A stretch of 64,000 nt of DNA from Acetobacter pasteurianus subsp. pasteurianus LMG 1262 = NBRC 106471 (GCF_000285275.1 NZ_CADO01000034.1:54086-118085); one strand, 5' to 3'; counted from the first letter of the stretch, positions 33,836 through 43,669 are shown. Made by a program: numbers and translations. Notes: generated by a model from the letters alone, not told the origin.

Positions 33836-35057
33836 AACCTCACTTGCCGCAGGCACTACATCCGTGCCCGCGCCCACGCTGGATGATACCGGCTTTGTGC
33901 TGCCGCAGGAGGCAGACATGCTGGCCGGTGTTCTGGCAGATATCAACGCCGCTTTTGGCAATACGCTGGATACAGACCTATACACCCCACAAGGGCAGTT
34001 GGCCACATCGCTTACCGCCATTTTGGGTGATGCGTATGATCAGATGCTGGCCGTGTTTAACGGGGTGGACCCTGCGCGCGCTTCTGGCCGGATGCAGGAT
34101 GCCATTGGCCGCATTTACTTTATGGAGCGCAAACCCGCCACGCCCACGGTTGTTATATGCCAGTGCACGGGGGTGGAGGGCACGGTTATTCCGCAAGGGG
34201 CCTTGGTGGCAGATGCTGCGGGCAACACCTACGCGGCAGATGCCGCCATTACGCTGGATACCACCGGCACAGGCGCTGGCACGTTTTCCTGCACCACGCT
34301 GGGGGAGGTATCCTGCCCGGCGGGCAGCGTGCGGCTGTGCCAGTCTGTTGCCGGGTGGTCTGGCGTCAGCAACGCCGTGGCGGGGGGAAAGGGGCGCGAG
34401 GTAGAAGGCCGCGCGGCGTTTGAAGCCCGCAGGCAGGCCGCCGTGGCGGTAAATTCCGTGGGGCCATTGGCTGCCATTCTGGCCGCCGTGCAGGCGGTGG
34501 ATGGCGTAACAGATGCATATGTTGCAGATAACAGCAGCAATGTTGCGGTTACGCAGGGTGGCATAACTCTTGCGCCCTATAGCCTGTATGTGTGCGTAAA
34601 TGGCGGCACGGATGCCGATGTAGCCTTGGCCATTTTGCGCAAAAAACCGCCCGGCTGTGCCTATACCGGCAGCACCCGTGTAACGGTAACGGATACATCT
34701 GGCACCTACACCACACCGCCCAGTTATACGGTGGCGTTTGAGCGTGCGCAGCCCACGCCGCTTTATGTGGTGCTTACACTGGCAGCAGGTTCTGGCGTGC
34801 CTAATACGGCAACATCTGCCGTGCAGCAGGCGGTGCTGGCGTGCTTTTTGGGGCAGGATGGCTCGGCCCGTGTGGGCATTGGCGGCACGCTGTATGCCAG
34901 CCGGTTTTATGCCTGTGTGGCGGCGGTGGGCAGTTGGGCGCAGGTGGTGGATATTCGGGTAGGCACGGCGGCCAGCCCCACGGGTGTTACGGCGCAGGCC
35001 GATATCAACCAGATTTTCACGCTGGAACTGGCCGATATTACCGTGGAGTTTGCCTGA
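33822..35057 (+). CDS. Baseplate J-family protein
   Basis: A 411-residue protein with a TTG start overlapping the wedge gene. It shows the gpJ pattern: LDTDLYTPQGQLATSLTAILG, the ARASGRMQDAIGRIYFM segment, TVIPQGALVADAAGNTYAAD, and a REVEGRAAFEARRQ stretch followed by conserved V-x-x-V-x-G-V. Six copies should form the baseplate ring arms. The stop overlaps the next start by one base (TGATG). Confidence 0.88.
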   Translation: MPVSETSLAAGTTSVPAPTLDDTGFVLPQEADMLAGVLADINAAFGNTLDTDLYTPQGQLATSLTAILGDAYDQMLAVFNGVDPARASGRMQDAIGRIYFMERKPATPTVVICQCTGVEGTVIPQGALVADAAGNTYAADAAITLDTTGTGAGTFSCTTLGEVSCPAGSVRLCQSVAGWSGVSNAVAGGKGREVEGRAAFEARRQAAVAVNSVGPLAAILAAVQAVDGVTDAYVADNSSNVAVTQGGITLAPYSLYVCVNGGTDADVALAILRKKPPGCAYTGSTRVTVTDTSGTYTTPPSYTVAFERAQPTPLYVVLTLAAGSGVPNTATSAVQQAVLACFLGQDGSARVGIGGTLYASRFYACVAAVGSWAQVVDIRVGTAASPTGVTAQADINQIFTLELADITVEFA

Positions 35058-35635
35058 TGCAGAATGTGGGGCAAACGGTGCTTTCGCAATACGCATGCTC
35101 GCCCAGCCTGAACGCGCTGCTGGAAGGCTGGAACCAGTGTTTTGATCCTGCACAAAATATAGAAAACTGGTTTGCCAACATATGGAACATAGAAACAGCC
35201 CAGGGCTACGGTCTGGATGTATGGGGCCGCATTGTTGGGGTATCGCGCGTGTTGCGCATGGCATCTGGCCAGTATTTAGGCTTTGCCGAGGCCAATGATC
35301 TGACAGAGCAGGGTTTTAACACTGCCCCGTGGTATGCGGGCCGTGTTGTGGTGGGTGATTTTACAAATTGCAGCCTGTCCGATGCCGGGTTTCGGCAGCT
35401 TATTTATGCCAAGGCGCTGGCCAATATTACAGATTGTTCCGTGCTTTCGCTCAACGCCATTTTGCGCACGCTGTTTGCCGGGCAGGGCGATGCATGGGTG
35501 GAAGATAACACCAACATGAGCATGACCTACGCCTTTGGCTTTGTGCCAACAGATGTGCAGGTTTCCATTATCGAAAACGCCGGCGTGCTGCCGCGCCCTG
35601 CCGGGGTTGCGGTTTCCTACAGCATCAGGGGCTGA
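35057..35635 (+). CDS. Baseplate-fibre linking protein (DUF2612)
   Basis: About 192 residues from ATG 35057. The DUF2612 pattern is clear: QYACSPSLNALLEGWNQCFDP, WNIETAQGYGLDVWGRIVGVSR, then DAGFRQLIYAKALANITDCS and a beta-rich tail with a FGFVPTDVQVSIIEN segment. It lies between J-protein and tail fibre, so it is a gpI-like connector of the fibre to the baseplate. Confidence 0.82.
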   Translation: MQNVGQTVLSQYACSPSLNALLEGWNQCFDPAQNIENWFANIWNIETAQGYGLDVWGRIVGVSRVLRMASGQYLGFAEANDLTEQGFNTAPWYAGRVVVGDFTNCSLSDAGFRQLIYAKALANITDCSVLSLNAILRTLFAGQGDAWVEDNTNMSMTYAFGFVPTDVQVSIIENAGVLPRPAGVAVSYSIRG

Positions 35636-35642
35636 AGAACTT

Positions 35643-36740
35643 ATGAAACAAGCTGATATTTCCGGGCGGTTTACAACGCCTATTGCGGCCTCTGCCGCAG
35701 CGGCCAACTGTGCGGATATTCCCGCAGCGCAAACCACGGCGGGCGATGGCTCGGCCAGCATGGCGCTGGGCTTTCCGCCCGAAACCTTTACGGAACGCGC
35801 AGCCGGTGGCGTGCCCCCGCGCGGGGCAGATATGAACGGGTTTTTAAAAACACTTTCCGCTGCCATACAGGTTTTGCAAACAGGTTATGTTGGCCCGTTT
35901 GATGCCAGCTTTGCCGCAGCCATTGGCGGCTACCCCGCCGGGGCCGTGGTGGCGGGCAGCGTTGGGGGCACATTTTGGGTTTCCGGGCAGGATAACAACC
36001 TATCCACCCCCGGCGCGCAGGGGGCAGCGTGGACAAACCTGTTTAACGGGTTGCTTACATCCGCCCAAGCTGCACAAAGCTTTTTTCCGCTCACAGGCGG
36101 CAAGATTAGCAATGGCTATTACGATAGCACCGGCACATGGGGCGGCAGCGGCAGCAATGGCGCACCGCAGGCGGGTGATATTCCGTGGGGGCCGCAGTTT
36201 ATTTCCCGCTTGGGGTATAGCGCCACCATGAAGGCGCTGTTCTGCCTGCGTGATGCGTTTGAACAATACGCTTTTGCCAGCGTGCAGCTTACAGATGCCG
36301 CAGGCGGATGGCATGAATGGCAGTTCCGCCAGGATGGTTCCATCCATATGCCAGATGGTGCGGTGGTGGCCACGCAGGGCTGGGCCAACGGCGTGTTTCA
36401 GCCTGCGGGCAGTTATGTGGGGCTGGGCACGTATCAGGCCGATTTTGCCACGCAGGATGGGCGCGTCATCAACCTGCCATACGGGCAGCGTATTCAGTCC
36501 TTTTCCGTAAGTATTCAGGATGGAGAGAGCATTACCTTTCCGCAGGCGTTTGCGGGGGTGCCTACATCCGTGCAGTTGCAGTGCATGCAGTATGAACAAC
36601 GCATGACACTCGCCATGCCAGAACAGCCCCCCACCGCCACAGGTATTGGCGCTGTGGGCGTGCGCTACGTGGTGGATGATCACGATGGCGCGGTTTCCAC
36701 CCCCATTACGGTGTGGGTTACAGCTATTGGGCCAAGGTAA
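35643..36740 (+). CDS. Tail fibre protein
   Basis: About 365 residues from ATG 35643. N-terminus KQADISGRFTTPIAASAA and the GAQGAAWTNLFNG segment are typical of phage fibre stalks; the C-terminal half (DGSIHMPDGAVVATQGW, QDGESITFPQAFAGVPTSVQLQCM) resembles a beta-sandwich receptor-binding tip. It should decide which host surface is recognised, and the acyltransferase in this element may alter that same surface. Confidence 0.8.
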   Translation: MKQADISGRFTTPIAASAAAANCADIPAAQTTAGDGSASMALGFPPETFTERAAGGVPPRGADMNGFLKTLSAAIQVLQTGYVGPFDASFAAAIGGYPAGAVVAGSVGGTFWVSGQDNNLSTPGAQGAAWTNLFNGLLTSAQAAQSFFPLTGGKISNGYYDSTGTWGGSGSNGAPQAGDIPWGPQFISRLGYSATMKALFCLRDAFEQYAFASVQLTDAAGGWHEWQFRQDGSIHMPDGAVVATQGWANGVFQPAGSYVGLGTYQADFATQDGRVINLPYGQRIQSFSVSIQDGESITFPQAFAGVPTSVQLQCMQYEQRMTLAMPEQPPTATGIGAVGVRYVVDDHDGAVSTPITVWVTAIGPR

Positions 36741-36746
36741 AAAATC

Positions 36747-37316
36747 ATGACATGTTCTTGCAATACTGCCAGCACGGCGTGCGCCCTTCTGCCAGATGGG
36801 GCCGTGCTGGCGCCGGGGTGGCAACCCGCCAGCGCACGTGTGCTGCCGGTTATGATTGCACCGGGCCTGTGCCTGCGCGGCCAACTGGCAGAGCAGGTGG
36901 TGCAGGCATGGCCTGCGCGCAGCAGTGCAGATGCTCTGGATTATACGCTCACCCCCGCTGCATGGCTGGAAGGCACGGGCGATACACTGGCCAGTGTTAC
37001 AGCCAGTGTGCCCACCGCCACCGGGCAGGATACGGATCTGGCGGTGCTGTGGGTGACCATTATTCAAGGCATGGCCTGCGTGTTTTTGGGCAGCGGCCCG
37101 CCAGATACGGTGCAGACAGTGCAGATGGTGCTGCACACCGTGCAGGGGCGCAGTGTTACGGCAAGCGTGCAGCTTTACATCAGTGCAGAAAGTGCGGCCA
37201 CGCTGCCGCCGCAGGTGCCCACTTTGGCCGATGGCACGCCCATACCGCCCAACGCGCTATTGGCCCCGCAAGGGGTTATCACCACCCCCACGGGCCAGCC
37301 CTATCTGCTGGCCTGA
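36747..37316 (+). CDS. Fibre-associated phage protein
   Basis: A 189-residue protein seven bases after the fibre stop and translated in the same direction, last phage-like gene. The sequence is beta-rich (DALDYTLTPAAWLEG, DTLASVTASVPT, GRSVTASVQLYISAES), like fibre-tail adaptors or chaperones of fibres in simple contractile phages. No holin or endolysin follows, which is unusual for a complete phage. Confidence 0.62.
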   Translation: MTCSCNTASTACALLPDGAVLAPGWQPASARVLPVMIAPGLCLRGQLAEQVVQAWPARSSADALDYTLTPAAWLEGTGDTLASVTASVPTATGQDTDLAVLWVTIIQGMACVFLGSGPPDTVQTVQMVLHTVQGRSVTASVQLYISAESAATLPPQVPTLADGTPIPPNALLAPQGVITTPTGQPYLLA

Positions 37317-37438
37317 AGCATGGTGGTGGGAGCCAGCCCTGCTGCCCGCAGGCGGACAAGCCCACAGCGCTGTGATACAGTTTTGCCCAAAGAGATGACC
37401 TGCCAGCAAGGCGGGTATTTGAGGCAAAAGGTATAGAA

Positions 37439-37885
37439 ATGAAACCCAAACAACAGAAACCTGCCGATTCATTTGTGAACCGATTTAACGAGAACGTGGC
37501 TGTTAAAATGACAATCATGTTCGGCAGTATCTGGTGCGTGTATGTGTTTTTCCTGTTCTCTCTGGTGCCAGCGGTTGTGCCCCAGTGGCAGAACACGCTG
37601 CTATATATCAGCAACTGTATCCAGCTTGTGGCACTGCCCGCGCTGATGGTGGGCAACGCGGTGCTCAGCCGTGGGGCAGACCGGCGCGCGGCGGAAGACC
37701 ATCAGGCCCTGCTGGAAATTCTGGGCGATGTGCGTGAAGAACTGGCAGACCTGAAGGACAAGACAGCCGGTTTGGCGCGTTCTGCCAACGAAGCCTTGCA
37801 ACGTCCTGAACTGACAGACGTTTCCATTTCGGATCAGACGATCGTGAATATGGATGAGGCCGGGCAGCCGCAGAATAACGCCTGA
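37439..37885 (+). CDS. Small membrane protein, low-affinity iron-permease-like
   Basis: A 148-residue protein with two membrane helices (about residues 27-50 and 56-75) and a C-terminal coiled-coil stretch (DHQALLEILGDVREELADLKD). The pattern FNENVAVKMTIMFGSIWCVYVFFLF and the RRAAEDHQAL following the second helix resemble the DUF1003 / low-affinity iron permease group of bacterial two-helix proteins. It is placed after the prophage and before a cation antiporter, so probably a host gene; a phage holin role cannot be excluded by sequence. Confidence 0.6.
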   Translation: MKPKQQKPADSFVNRFNENVAVKMTIMFGSIWCVYVFFLFSLVPAVVPQWQNTLLYISNCIQLVALPALMVGNAVLSRGADRRAAEDHQALLEILGDVREELADLKDKTAGLARSANEALQRPELTDVSISDQTIVNMDEAGQPQNNA

Positions 37886-37957
37886 TCTGGCATCCGGTTT
37901 TGCGGTTTTCTGGTTTGCATTCGTCATCAGCCTGTCTGATCAGACTGGAAACCGCTC

Positions 37958-39220
37958 ATGCCGCCTTTTTTCAATCCGCTGGCGCTGTTTGCCATTGTGA
38001 TCACACTGGCAACAGCTTTTGCCATTATCAACCACCGCTACCTGCACCTGCCCACCACTATTGGCATTACGGCACAGGCTTTGGGGGTGGCCACGATTTT
38101 GCTTTTTCTGGAGCAGGCCGTTCCCATGCCCCGCATGGATGCCGCCCGCGCGGTGCTGGATAGCATAAACCTGCCCGCTACCTTGCTGGATGGGGCTTTA
38201 TCATTCCTGCTGTTTGCGGGCGCGCAATCGGTAGATCAGCGCGAGCTGTGGCAGAACCGTTTTTCCATTCTGGCACTGGCACTTTTGGGCACAATGCTGG
38301 CCGTGGCCCTGTTTGCCGCAGGTATGTGGATGGCGTTTCCGCTGGTGGGGCTTGCGGTTTCCCTGCCGTGGTGCGTGGTGCTGGGGGCCATTCTGGCCCC
38401 AACAGATCCGGTTTCTGTTGTGGGCATGTTGCGCCGTTTGGGGCTGCCGCCCAGAGTGCAGGCCATTTTTGCGGGGGAAAGCCTGTTTAACGATGGCGTG
38501 GGCGTTGTGGTGTTTGCCGTGGCGGTGCAACTGGCAGAGGCCGGCACCATTGGCCCGCTGGGGGATTTGGTGTGGCAGATGGTGCAGGAGGTCGGCGGCG
38601 GTCTGCTGCTGGGCTTTTTGTGCGGGTGTTTGGCGGTATGGTGCATCCGGCTGGTAACAGATGCGCATCTTGAACTGCTTATTTCCATCTCCCTTGCCAG
38701 CGGGGTGTACAGCCTTGCCAAAATGCTGGAAGTTTCTGGCCCCGTGGCAGCCGTTACGGCGGGTTTGGCCTTGGGCATGCCCCGCGCCTTGGGGGCGCTC
38801 AGCCAGCACGGGCAGCGTGAAATCCGCAATTTCTGGATGATGGTGGATGAGGTGCTGAACGCCTGCCTGTTTGTGCTGATAGGGTTTTACGTGCTCAGCG
38901 TGCCCATACGTGTGCCGGTATTGCTGGCGGCTGTTCTGGCCATTCCGCTTTCCATTACCGTGCGGGCGTTAAGCGTGCTGCTGGCCATGCTGCCGGTGTA
39001 TTTGCGCGATTCACAACGCTGGCGCGTTTTGGCCATTATGACATGGGGCGGCCTGCGTGGCGGTATTTCCATAGCCCTTGCGTTAAGCCTGGAACACGGG
39101 CCTATGCGTGATGTGCTGCTTGCAGTGTGTTATGCGGTGGTTGTGTTCACTATTTTAGTGCAGGGGTTAACAATGGAGCGCGTGGTGCGGCAGGTGCGCC
39201 TTGGTACGGCAGAAGGATAA
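37958..39220 (+). CDS. CPA1-type Na+/H+ antiporter
   Basis: A 420-residue transporter with about twelve helices. The core motifs are GAILAPTDPVSVVGMLRRLGLP and FAGESLFNDGVGVVVFA, the ion-binding NDG/TDP region of NhaP/NHE-type antiporters, and a later GGLRGGISIALAL segment. It exchanges protons for Na+ (or K+) at the inner membrane. The TonB receptor gene starts only six bases after its stop, so the two may be co-transcribed. Confidence 0.92.
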   Translation: MPPFFNPLALFAIVITLATAFAIINHRYLHLPTTIGITAQALGVATILLFLEQAVPMPRMDAARAVLDSINLPATLLDGALSFLLFAGAQSVDQRELWQNRFSILALALLGTMLAVALFAAGMWMAFPLVGLAVSLPWCVVLGAILAPTDPVSVVGMLRRLGLPPRVQAIFAGESLFNDGVGVVVFAVAVQLAEAGTIGPLGDLVWQMVQEVGGGLLLGFLCGCLAVWCIRLVTDAHLELLISISLASGVYSLAKMLEVSGPVAAVTAGLALGMPRALGALSQHGQREIRNFWMMVDEVLNACLFVLIGFYVLSVPIRVPVLLAAVLAIPLSITVRALSVLLAMLPVYLRDSQRWRVLAIMTWGGLRGGISIALALSLEHGPMRDVLLAVCYAVVVFTILVQGLTMERVVRQVRLGTAEG

Positions 39221-39226
39221 AGCCAG

Positions 39227-41728
39227 ATGTCCGCCTTAATACAACGTGAGGTGTGCTGGTGTGCGGCCCCCAAGGTGCGGCGCTGTTGCCGCCAACGGTG
39301 GTGGATGGCCTGTGCGCTGGCCTCTGGCACGCTGCTTTCTGGCATGGCGTGGCCGGGTGGGGCTGCGTGGGCGCAGGCTGTTTCTGCCCCACCTACAGGG
39401 CAAAAAGCTGCCCAGCATACGGCAGCACCCGCAACGGCACATGCAGCCCCCACAGCCCCCAAAGCGCCGGGCGCGCCGGTGCAGGCTTCTGCCCGCCCGC
39501 AGGTGGTGATTGTACGTGCCAACCCGCTGCATGCCAGTGCCGGGGGCGGGCTGATACACCCGCAATCTGAACCACAGGCCCAAAGCGTGGTGGGGCAGGA
39601 ATACATCCGCCTGCAATCCCCCACCGCCACGGCGTTTGAGCTGGTGTCTCAATTACCGGGCGCGAATGTAAGTGGGTCAGACCCGTTTGGGTTTTCACCG
39701 CAAACCAATATCAGCGTGCGCGGCATGAATGGAGATGCCATAGGTTATGTGCTGGAAGGCATGCCGCTAAACGATATTGCCTATTACACCGGCTACCCCA
39801 GCCAATTTGCAGATAGCGAGAATTACGAAAGCATTGCCCTGCAACAGGGATCTCCCGATCTAGACAGCCCGGTGATGAACGCCGCGGGCGGGTTGATGAA
39901 GCTGCGTTTTCGCACACCGGCAGAAAAGGCGGGCGGGCAGTTCAGCGCCTCCTACGGTTCTTACGATACCAACCGCGAGTTCCTGCGGCTGGATACGGGC
40001 GAGATCGGGCACAATACCGGCCTGCGGGGCTTTGTATCGTATTCTCATAGCGCCACGGATAACTGGCGCGGCGCCGGGCGGGATGAGCGCCAGCATGTTG
40101 ATTTCAAGCTGGAGAAAACATGGGGCCAAGGCAACAGCGCGGGGCTGTTAGGATCTTGGAACCAAGCGGTGGACAGCTACTACCCGCAGGTGAGCAAGGA
40201 TGACTGGCGCACGTACGGCATAGGCGGCCCCAATAATCTGGACAGGCACTTCCATGCTGATGATGATTACGGCGGGTTGGGCTACTGGCGGCTTTCCCGC
40301 CAGCCGGAACGCACGCTGTATCTGGCCGCACCCTTGCAGTTTACACTGGCGGAGGGGCTAAGCCTGCATGTTACACTCTATGCACAAGGTGCGTATGGTA
40401 ATGCCGCAGGCGGCACGCAGTTGCCTACATCCGGCCTGTATAATGGCACGCAGGCTGTGCCCGATGTGCTGGATCTGCCCGTAACGGCAGATGGCTACAG
40501 CACGGTGCGGGCAGATTACACACAGCGCAGCTTTCGCTCCGGCTTTACATCTGCGCTGGAATGGAAGCGCGGCGTGAATGATCTGGTGCTGGGCTACTGG
40601 TATGATTACGGTGATGACACCGAGCGCGAAACCTTTGCCGCCGTAAATGGCAGCGGCAATGCGGGCAGCATATGGGGCGGGCGGCCCATTACGCTGGCCG
40701 ATGGCAACATGCTGCTGGGGGCCAGCAACCACACTATCTCGCAAACCAATGCGCTGTTTGTGGGAGATCGGGTTTCCCTTTTGCATGATCGGCTGTTGCT
40801 GACAGCAGGTTTTAAGGAAGTGATGTTCTCGCGCATAGGCACAAACGCCGTGCCGGGCGCGCCCTACCACGCCAACATGAACACCGCCGTGCCCCTGCCG
40901 CGCTTTGGCGTGCGTTTTCAGATTACGCCGGAACATCAGGTGTTTTTCAATGCCACCACCAACTTCCGCACCCCGGCAGAACCCGCCTTGTATGATGCGT
41001 ATGACCCCACATCTGGTGCGGTAACGCAAAAAGGCACATCCAGCCTGAAAAACGAATACTCCATAGCGGAGGAACTGGGCTACCGTTACGCAGGCAGCCG
41101 CGTTGTGGGCAGCCTGACGTTATTTAACTATAATTTCACAAACCGCCAGATTGCCACTTTGGCCATGATAAATGGTGCCCCGGTGGAGTCCACCATCAAC
41201 GCGGGCGGGCAGACATCTCGCGGGGTGGATGTGGAAATAGGTTTGCGCCCGTGGCACCATATCAGCCCATATCTTTCGGGCGAATATCTGCACGCCACCA
41301 TTGATAATGACCTGTATTCGGGCGGAGACCTGCTGCCCACACGCGGCAAGCGCGCCGTGCGCAGCCCCACGCTACAGGCCGCCGCTGGCCTGACCTATGA
41401 TGACGGGCACTTTTTTGGCGTGATGACCGTAAAATATACCGGCCACCAATATGCAACGTTCATGAATGATGAGCGCATGCCCAGCCATGTTACGGGCAAT
41501 CTGGCGCTGGGGTATCGGATGGATGATGTTTCCGTGCTGCATCGGCCGGAGTTCCGCATGAACTTTATTAACATCACCAACCAGCATTACCTTTCCGGCG
41601 TGGCAGACCCCACCATGAACGCGCATGACACGCAGGGCCGCTACGGCACCACCATAGCCGGGCAGGCCCCGGACTATTACATTGGCGGCGGGTTTGCGGC
41701 ATTGTTTACAGCCTCCACCGGGTTTTAG
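39227..41728 (+). CDS. TonB-dependent outer-membrane receptor
   Basis: An 833-residue receptor with a long signal peptide (RRCCRQRWWMACALASGTLLSGMAW...AWAQA). The plug domain (NISVRGMNGDAIGYVLEGMPLNDI) and many beta strands of the barrel follow, ending in an aromatic residue (TGF) as usual. A canonical TonB box is not obvious. It sits six bases after the antiporter and two bases before the kinase gene, and the kinase gene overlaps the PnuC-type transporter. This points to import of a nucleoside- or vitamin-like ligand, phosphorylated after entry. Confidence 0.9.
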   Translation: MSALIQREVCWCAAPKVRRCCRQRWWMACALASGTLLSGMAWPGGAAWAQAVSAPPTGQKAAQHTAAPATAHAAPTAPKAPGAPVQASARPQVVIVRANPLHASAGGGLIHPQSEPQAQSVVGQEYIRLQSPTATAFELVSQLPGANVSGSDPFGFSPQTNISVRGMNGDAIGYVLEGMPLNDIAYYTGYPSQFADSENYESIALQQGSPDLDSPVMNAAGGLMKLRFRTPAEKAGGQFSASYGSYDTNREFLRLDTGEIGHNTGLRGFVSYSHSATDNWRGAGRDERQHVDFKLEKTWGQGNSAGLLGSWNQAVDSYYPQVSKDDWRTYGIGGPNNLDRHFHADDDYGGLGYWRLSRQPERTLYLAAPLQFTLAEGLSLHVTLYAQGAYGNAAGGTQLPTSGLYNGTQAVPDVLDLPVTADGYSTVRADYTQRSFRSGFTSALEWKRGVNDLVLGYWYDYGDDTERETFAAVNGSGNAGSIWGGRPITLADGNMLLGASNHTISQTNALFVGDRVSLLHDRLLLTAGFKEVMFSRIGTNAVPGAPYHANMNTAVPLPRFGVRFQITPEHQVFFNATTNFRTPAEPALYDAYDPTSGAVTQKGTSSLKNEYSIAEELGYRYAGSRVVGSLTLFNYNFTNRQIATLAMINGAPVESTINAGGQTSRGVDVEIGLRPWHHISPYLSGEYLHATIDNDLYSGGDLLPTRGKRAVRSPTLQAAAGLTYDDGHFFGVMTVKYTGHQYATFMNDERMPSHVTGNLALGYRMDDVSVLHRPEFRMNFINITNQHYLSGVADPTMNAHDTQGRYGTTIAGQAPDYYIGGGFAALFTASTGF

Positions 41729-41730
41729 GC

Positions 41731-42981
41731 GTGGCAGATATTTCCCCCCAGAACACGGCGCAGTTTGGCGTACACGGTGTGCAGGAAAAGCGGGATTGGC
41801 CCTGCCTGACGCTTGATGAAGTTTGTTCTGTGCTCGCACATTTTGCCAACATGCCGCCTGCGCGGGATGTTGTGTGGCACAGCATGCGCCCGTTTTCTGC
41901 CGCCTGCGTGGTGCAACTTGCGGGGGAGGTTTCTGCCAGCGCCGGGGGTGCCAACGTAGGCGGGCAGGGTGCGCGGGCGACAAGCTGCGTGCTCAAACGC
42001 CATGCGCGTGCATTGCGTAGTGCGGCCATGCTGGAGCAGGAACACGCCTTTATTCGCCATCTGGCCAGCAAGGGGCTGCCCGTATGCCCCGCATTGCCCT
42101 TGCGTAACGGGCACACCGCGCTGGAACTTGGCAACTGGACGTACGAGGTTTTCCTCCCCGCCAAGGGGGAAGATACCTACCGGGATGTGATGTCCTGGAA
42201 GCCCTATTTCTCCACCGCGCAGGCCCATGCGGCGGGGGCGGCGCTGGCGCAACTGCACAAGGCCGCGGCGGATTACACAGCCCCGGAACGCAGCGCATAT
42301 GTAGCGGGTAAAACCGCCCCGGTGGTGTCGTTGGTTTCCAGCATGTGCGTGGTGGGGCAAGTAGATTTTACAACTGCACTGCAACAATGGGTGGCACGGC
42401 AACCGGGGCTGGTGGCGGCACTGGCCAACCGCCCGTGGCAGCAGGATGTGGCGCGGGATGTTCTGCCGTTTCATGAGCATCTGCGCCCGTTATTGCCCGG
42501 CATAAAACCCGCTTGGGGGCATGGAGACTGGCACCCTTCCAACCTGTTCTGGCATGCAAACACACCTGTTACCGTGCTGGATTTTGGCATGGCAGACCGC
42601 ACCTGCGCCGCGTTTGATGTGGCCGTGGCCATAGAGCGCGCCATGGTGGATTGGCTGGCTTTGCCAAGCTGTAGCGCAACAGCGCAATCGGTGCGGCCTT
42701 TGGTGGTGTGGGACCAGCTTACCGCGTTTGTGGCGGGGTATCAGCACATTCGGCCTTTAAGTGCGGCGGAGCGTGCGCAGGCGGTGGCGTTTCTGCCATT
42801 GGTGCATGTGGAATTTGCGCTGTCTGAAACAGCATATTTTGGAACACTTCTGCAAGATCAAGCCTCGGCCGAGGTGGCTTATACCGAGTATCTGCTTGGC
42901 CATGCCCGGTGGTTTGCGCAGGCGCAGGAGGGGCAGGAACTTCTGGCCCGTTTGCCTGCCTTGCTTGCGGGGCAGGCGTAG
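41731..42981 (+). CDS. APH-family small-molecule kinase
   Basis: A 416-residue protein of the aminoglycoside phosphotransferase / choline-kinase fold, starting with GTG right after the receptor gene. The catalytic loop reads GHGDWHPSNLFW (HGD and Asn) and the metal-binding motif is VLDFGMADR. Kinases of this fold act on vitamins, sugars and amino alcohols. Placed between a TonB receptor and a PnuC-type transporter it most likely phosphorylates the imported ligand (thiamine or nicotinamide riboside are candidates). Its stop overlaps the next GTG start by one base. Confidence 0.85.
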   Translation: MADISPQNTAQFGVHGVQEKRDWPCLTLDEVCSVLAHFANMPPARDVVWHSMRPFSAACVVQLAGEVSASAGGANVGGQGARATSCVLKRHARALRSAAMLEQEHAFIRHLASKGLPVCPALPLRNGHTALELGNWTYEVFLPAKGEDTYRDVMSWKPYFSTAQAHAAGAALAQLHKAAADYTAPERSAYVAGKTAPVVSLVSSMCVVGQVDFTTALQQWVARQPGLVAALANRPWQQDVARDVLPFHEHLRPLLPGIKPAWGHGDWHPSNLFWHANTPVTVLDFGMADRTCAAFDVAVAIERAMVDWLALPSCSATAQSVRPLVVWDQLTAFVAGYQHIRPLSAAERAQAVAFLPLVHVEFALSETAYFGTLLQDQASAEVAYTEYLLGHARWFAQAQEGQELLARLPALLAGQA

Positions 42982-43544
42982 TGTCCGGGCTGGAATGGCT
43001 GGCGGCCATTACCAGCGCTTTGGGCGTGTGGCTTACGGGGCGCAGAACGGTGTGGTGCTGGCCGGTTATGCTTTTGGCATCGGTGCTGTATGGCGCAGTG
43101 TTTGCGCAGGATCATTTATACGCAGATGCCGCTTTGCAGGCCGTGTTTGCAGCTTTGGCGCTGTACGGATTGTGGTGCTGGCTGCGCGGAGTGGAAGAAA
43201 GCGGGCAGGTGCGTATTGCCACCACAACGGCTCAAACCCTGTTGCGAGATACCGGCATAACAGCCGTAGTCGGTTTGGCATTGGGGCTGGCCCTGCGCGC
43301 CATAACGGATGACCCCATGCCCCTTTCCGATGCCGGGCTGAGCGCGTACAGCGTGTTGGGCCAGATATGGACAGCCAAACGCTACCGCGCCTGCTGGGTG
43401 CTGTGGATTGTAGTGGATGTTTTGTATGCGCTGCTGTTTGTACAACGCAGGTTGTTTGTAACCGCCGTGCTTTACGCCGCCTTTATTGGCCTTGCCGTGC
43501 AGGGCTGGCGGCAGTGGCGCGGTGTGGCGGCACGCGCCCCGTAA
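42981..43544 (+). CDS. pnuC: PnuC-family vitamin/nucleoside transporter
   Basis: About 187 residues from the GTG at 42981 (overlapping the kinase stop), with six or seven membrane helices. PnuC features: EWLAAITSALGVWLTGRRTVWCWP at the start, DAALQAVFAALALYGLWCW with the conserved Gln and Trp, and VLWIVVDVLYALLFVQRRLFVTAVLYAAF near the end. PnuC carries nicotinamide riboside, PnuT thiamine; both depend on a cytoplasmic kinase. The sequence alone does not tell which, so the symbol denotes the family. Confidence 0.87.
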   Translation: MSGLEWLAAITSALGVWLTGRRTVWCWPVMLLASVLYGAVFAQDHLYADAALQAVFAALALYGLWCWLRGVEESGQVRIATTTAQTLLRDTGITAVVGLALGLALRAITDDPMPLSDAGLSAYSVLGQIWTAKRYRACWVLWIVVDVLYALLFVQRRLFVTAVLYAAFIGLAVQGWRQWRGVAARAP

Positions 43545-43562
43545 AAAACCGCGTTAAAAAAG

Positions 43563-43603
43563 AAAAAAGCCGCGCCCCGGTAAACAGGGCAGCGGCCTTT
43601 TGC
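43563..43603 (+). terminator. Terminator of the receptor/kinase/transporter operon
   Basis: Stem GCCGC-GCCC paired with GGGC-A-GCGGC (43569-43596, one bulged base) followed by CTTTT, about 20 bases after the pnuC stop. Confidence 0.7.
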
Positions 43604-43669
43604 ATGTGCAGGATATTGCCAGATTGTAAAATACGTTCTGATAATATCCTGCGTTATATATGGTAGTTT

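Noticed and set aside
36000..37136. 378-residue minus-strand frame opposite fibre genes
   Set aside because: Shadow of the fibre and adaptor genes, His/Gly/Arg-rich.
37439..37885. Phage holin
   Set aside because: Two helices and position after the tail genes would allow it, but the pattern fits DUF1003/iron-permease-like host proteins better and no endolysin follows.
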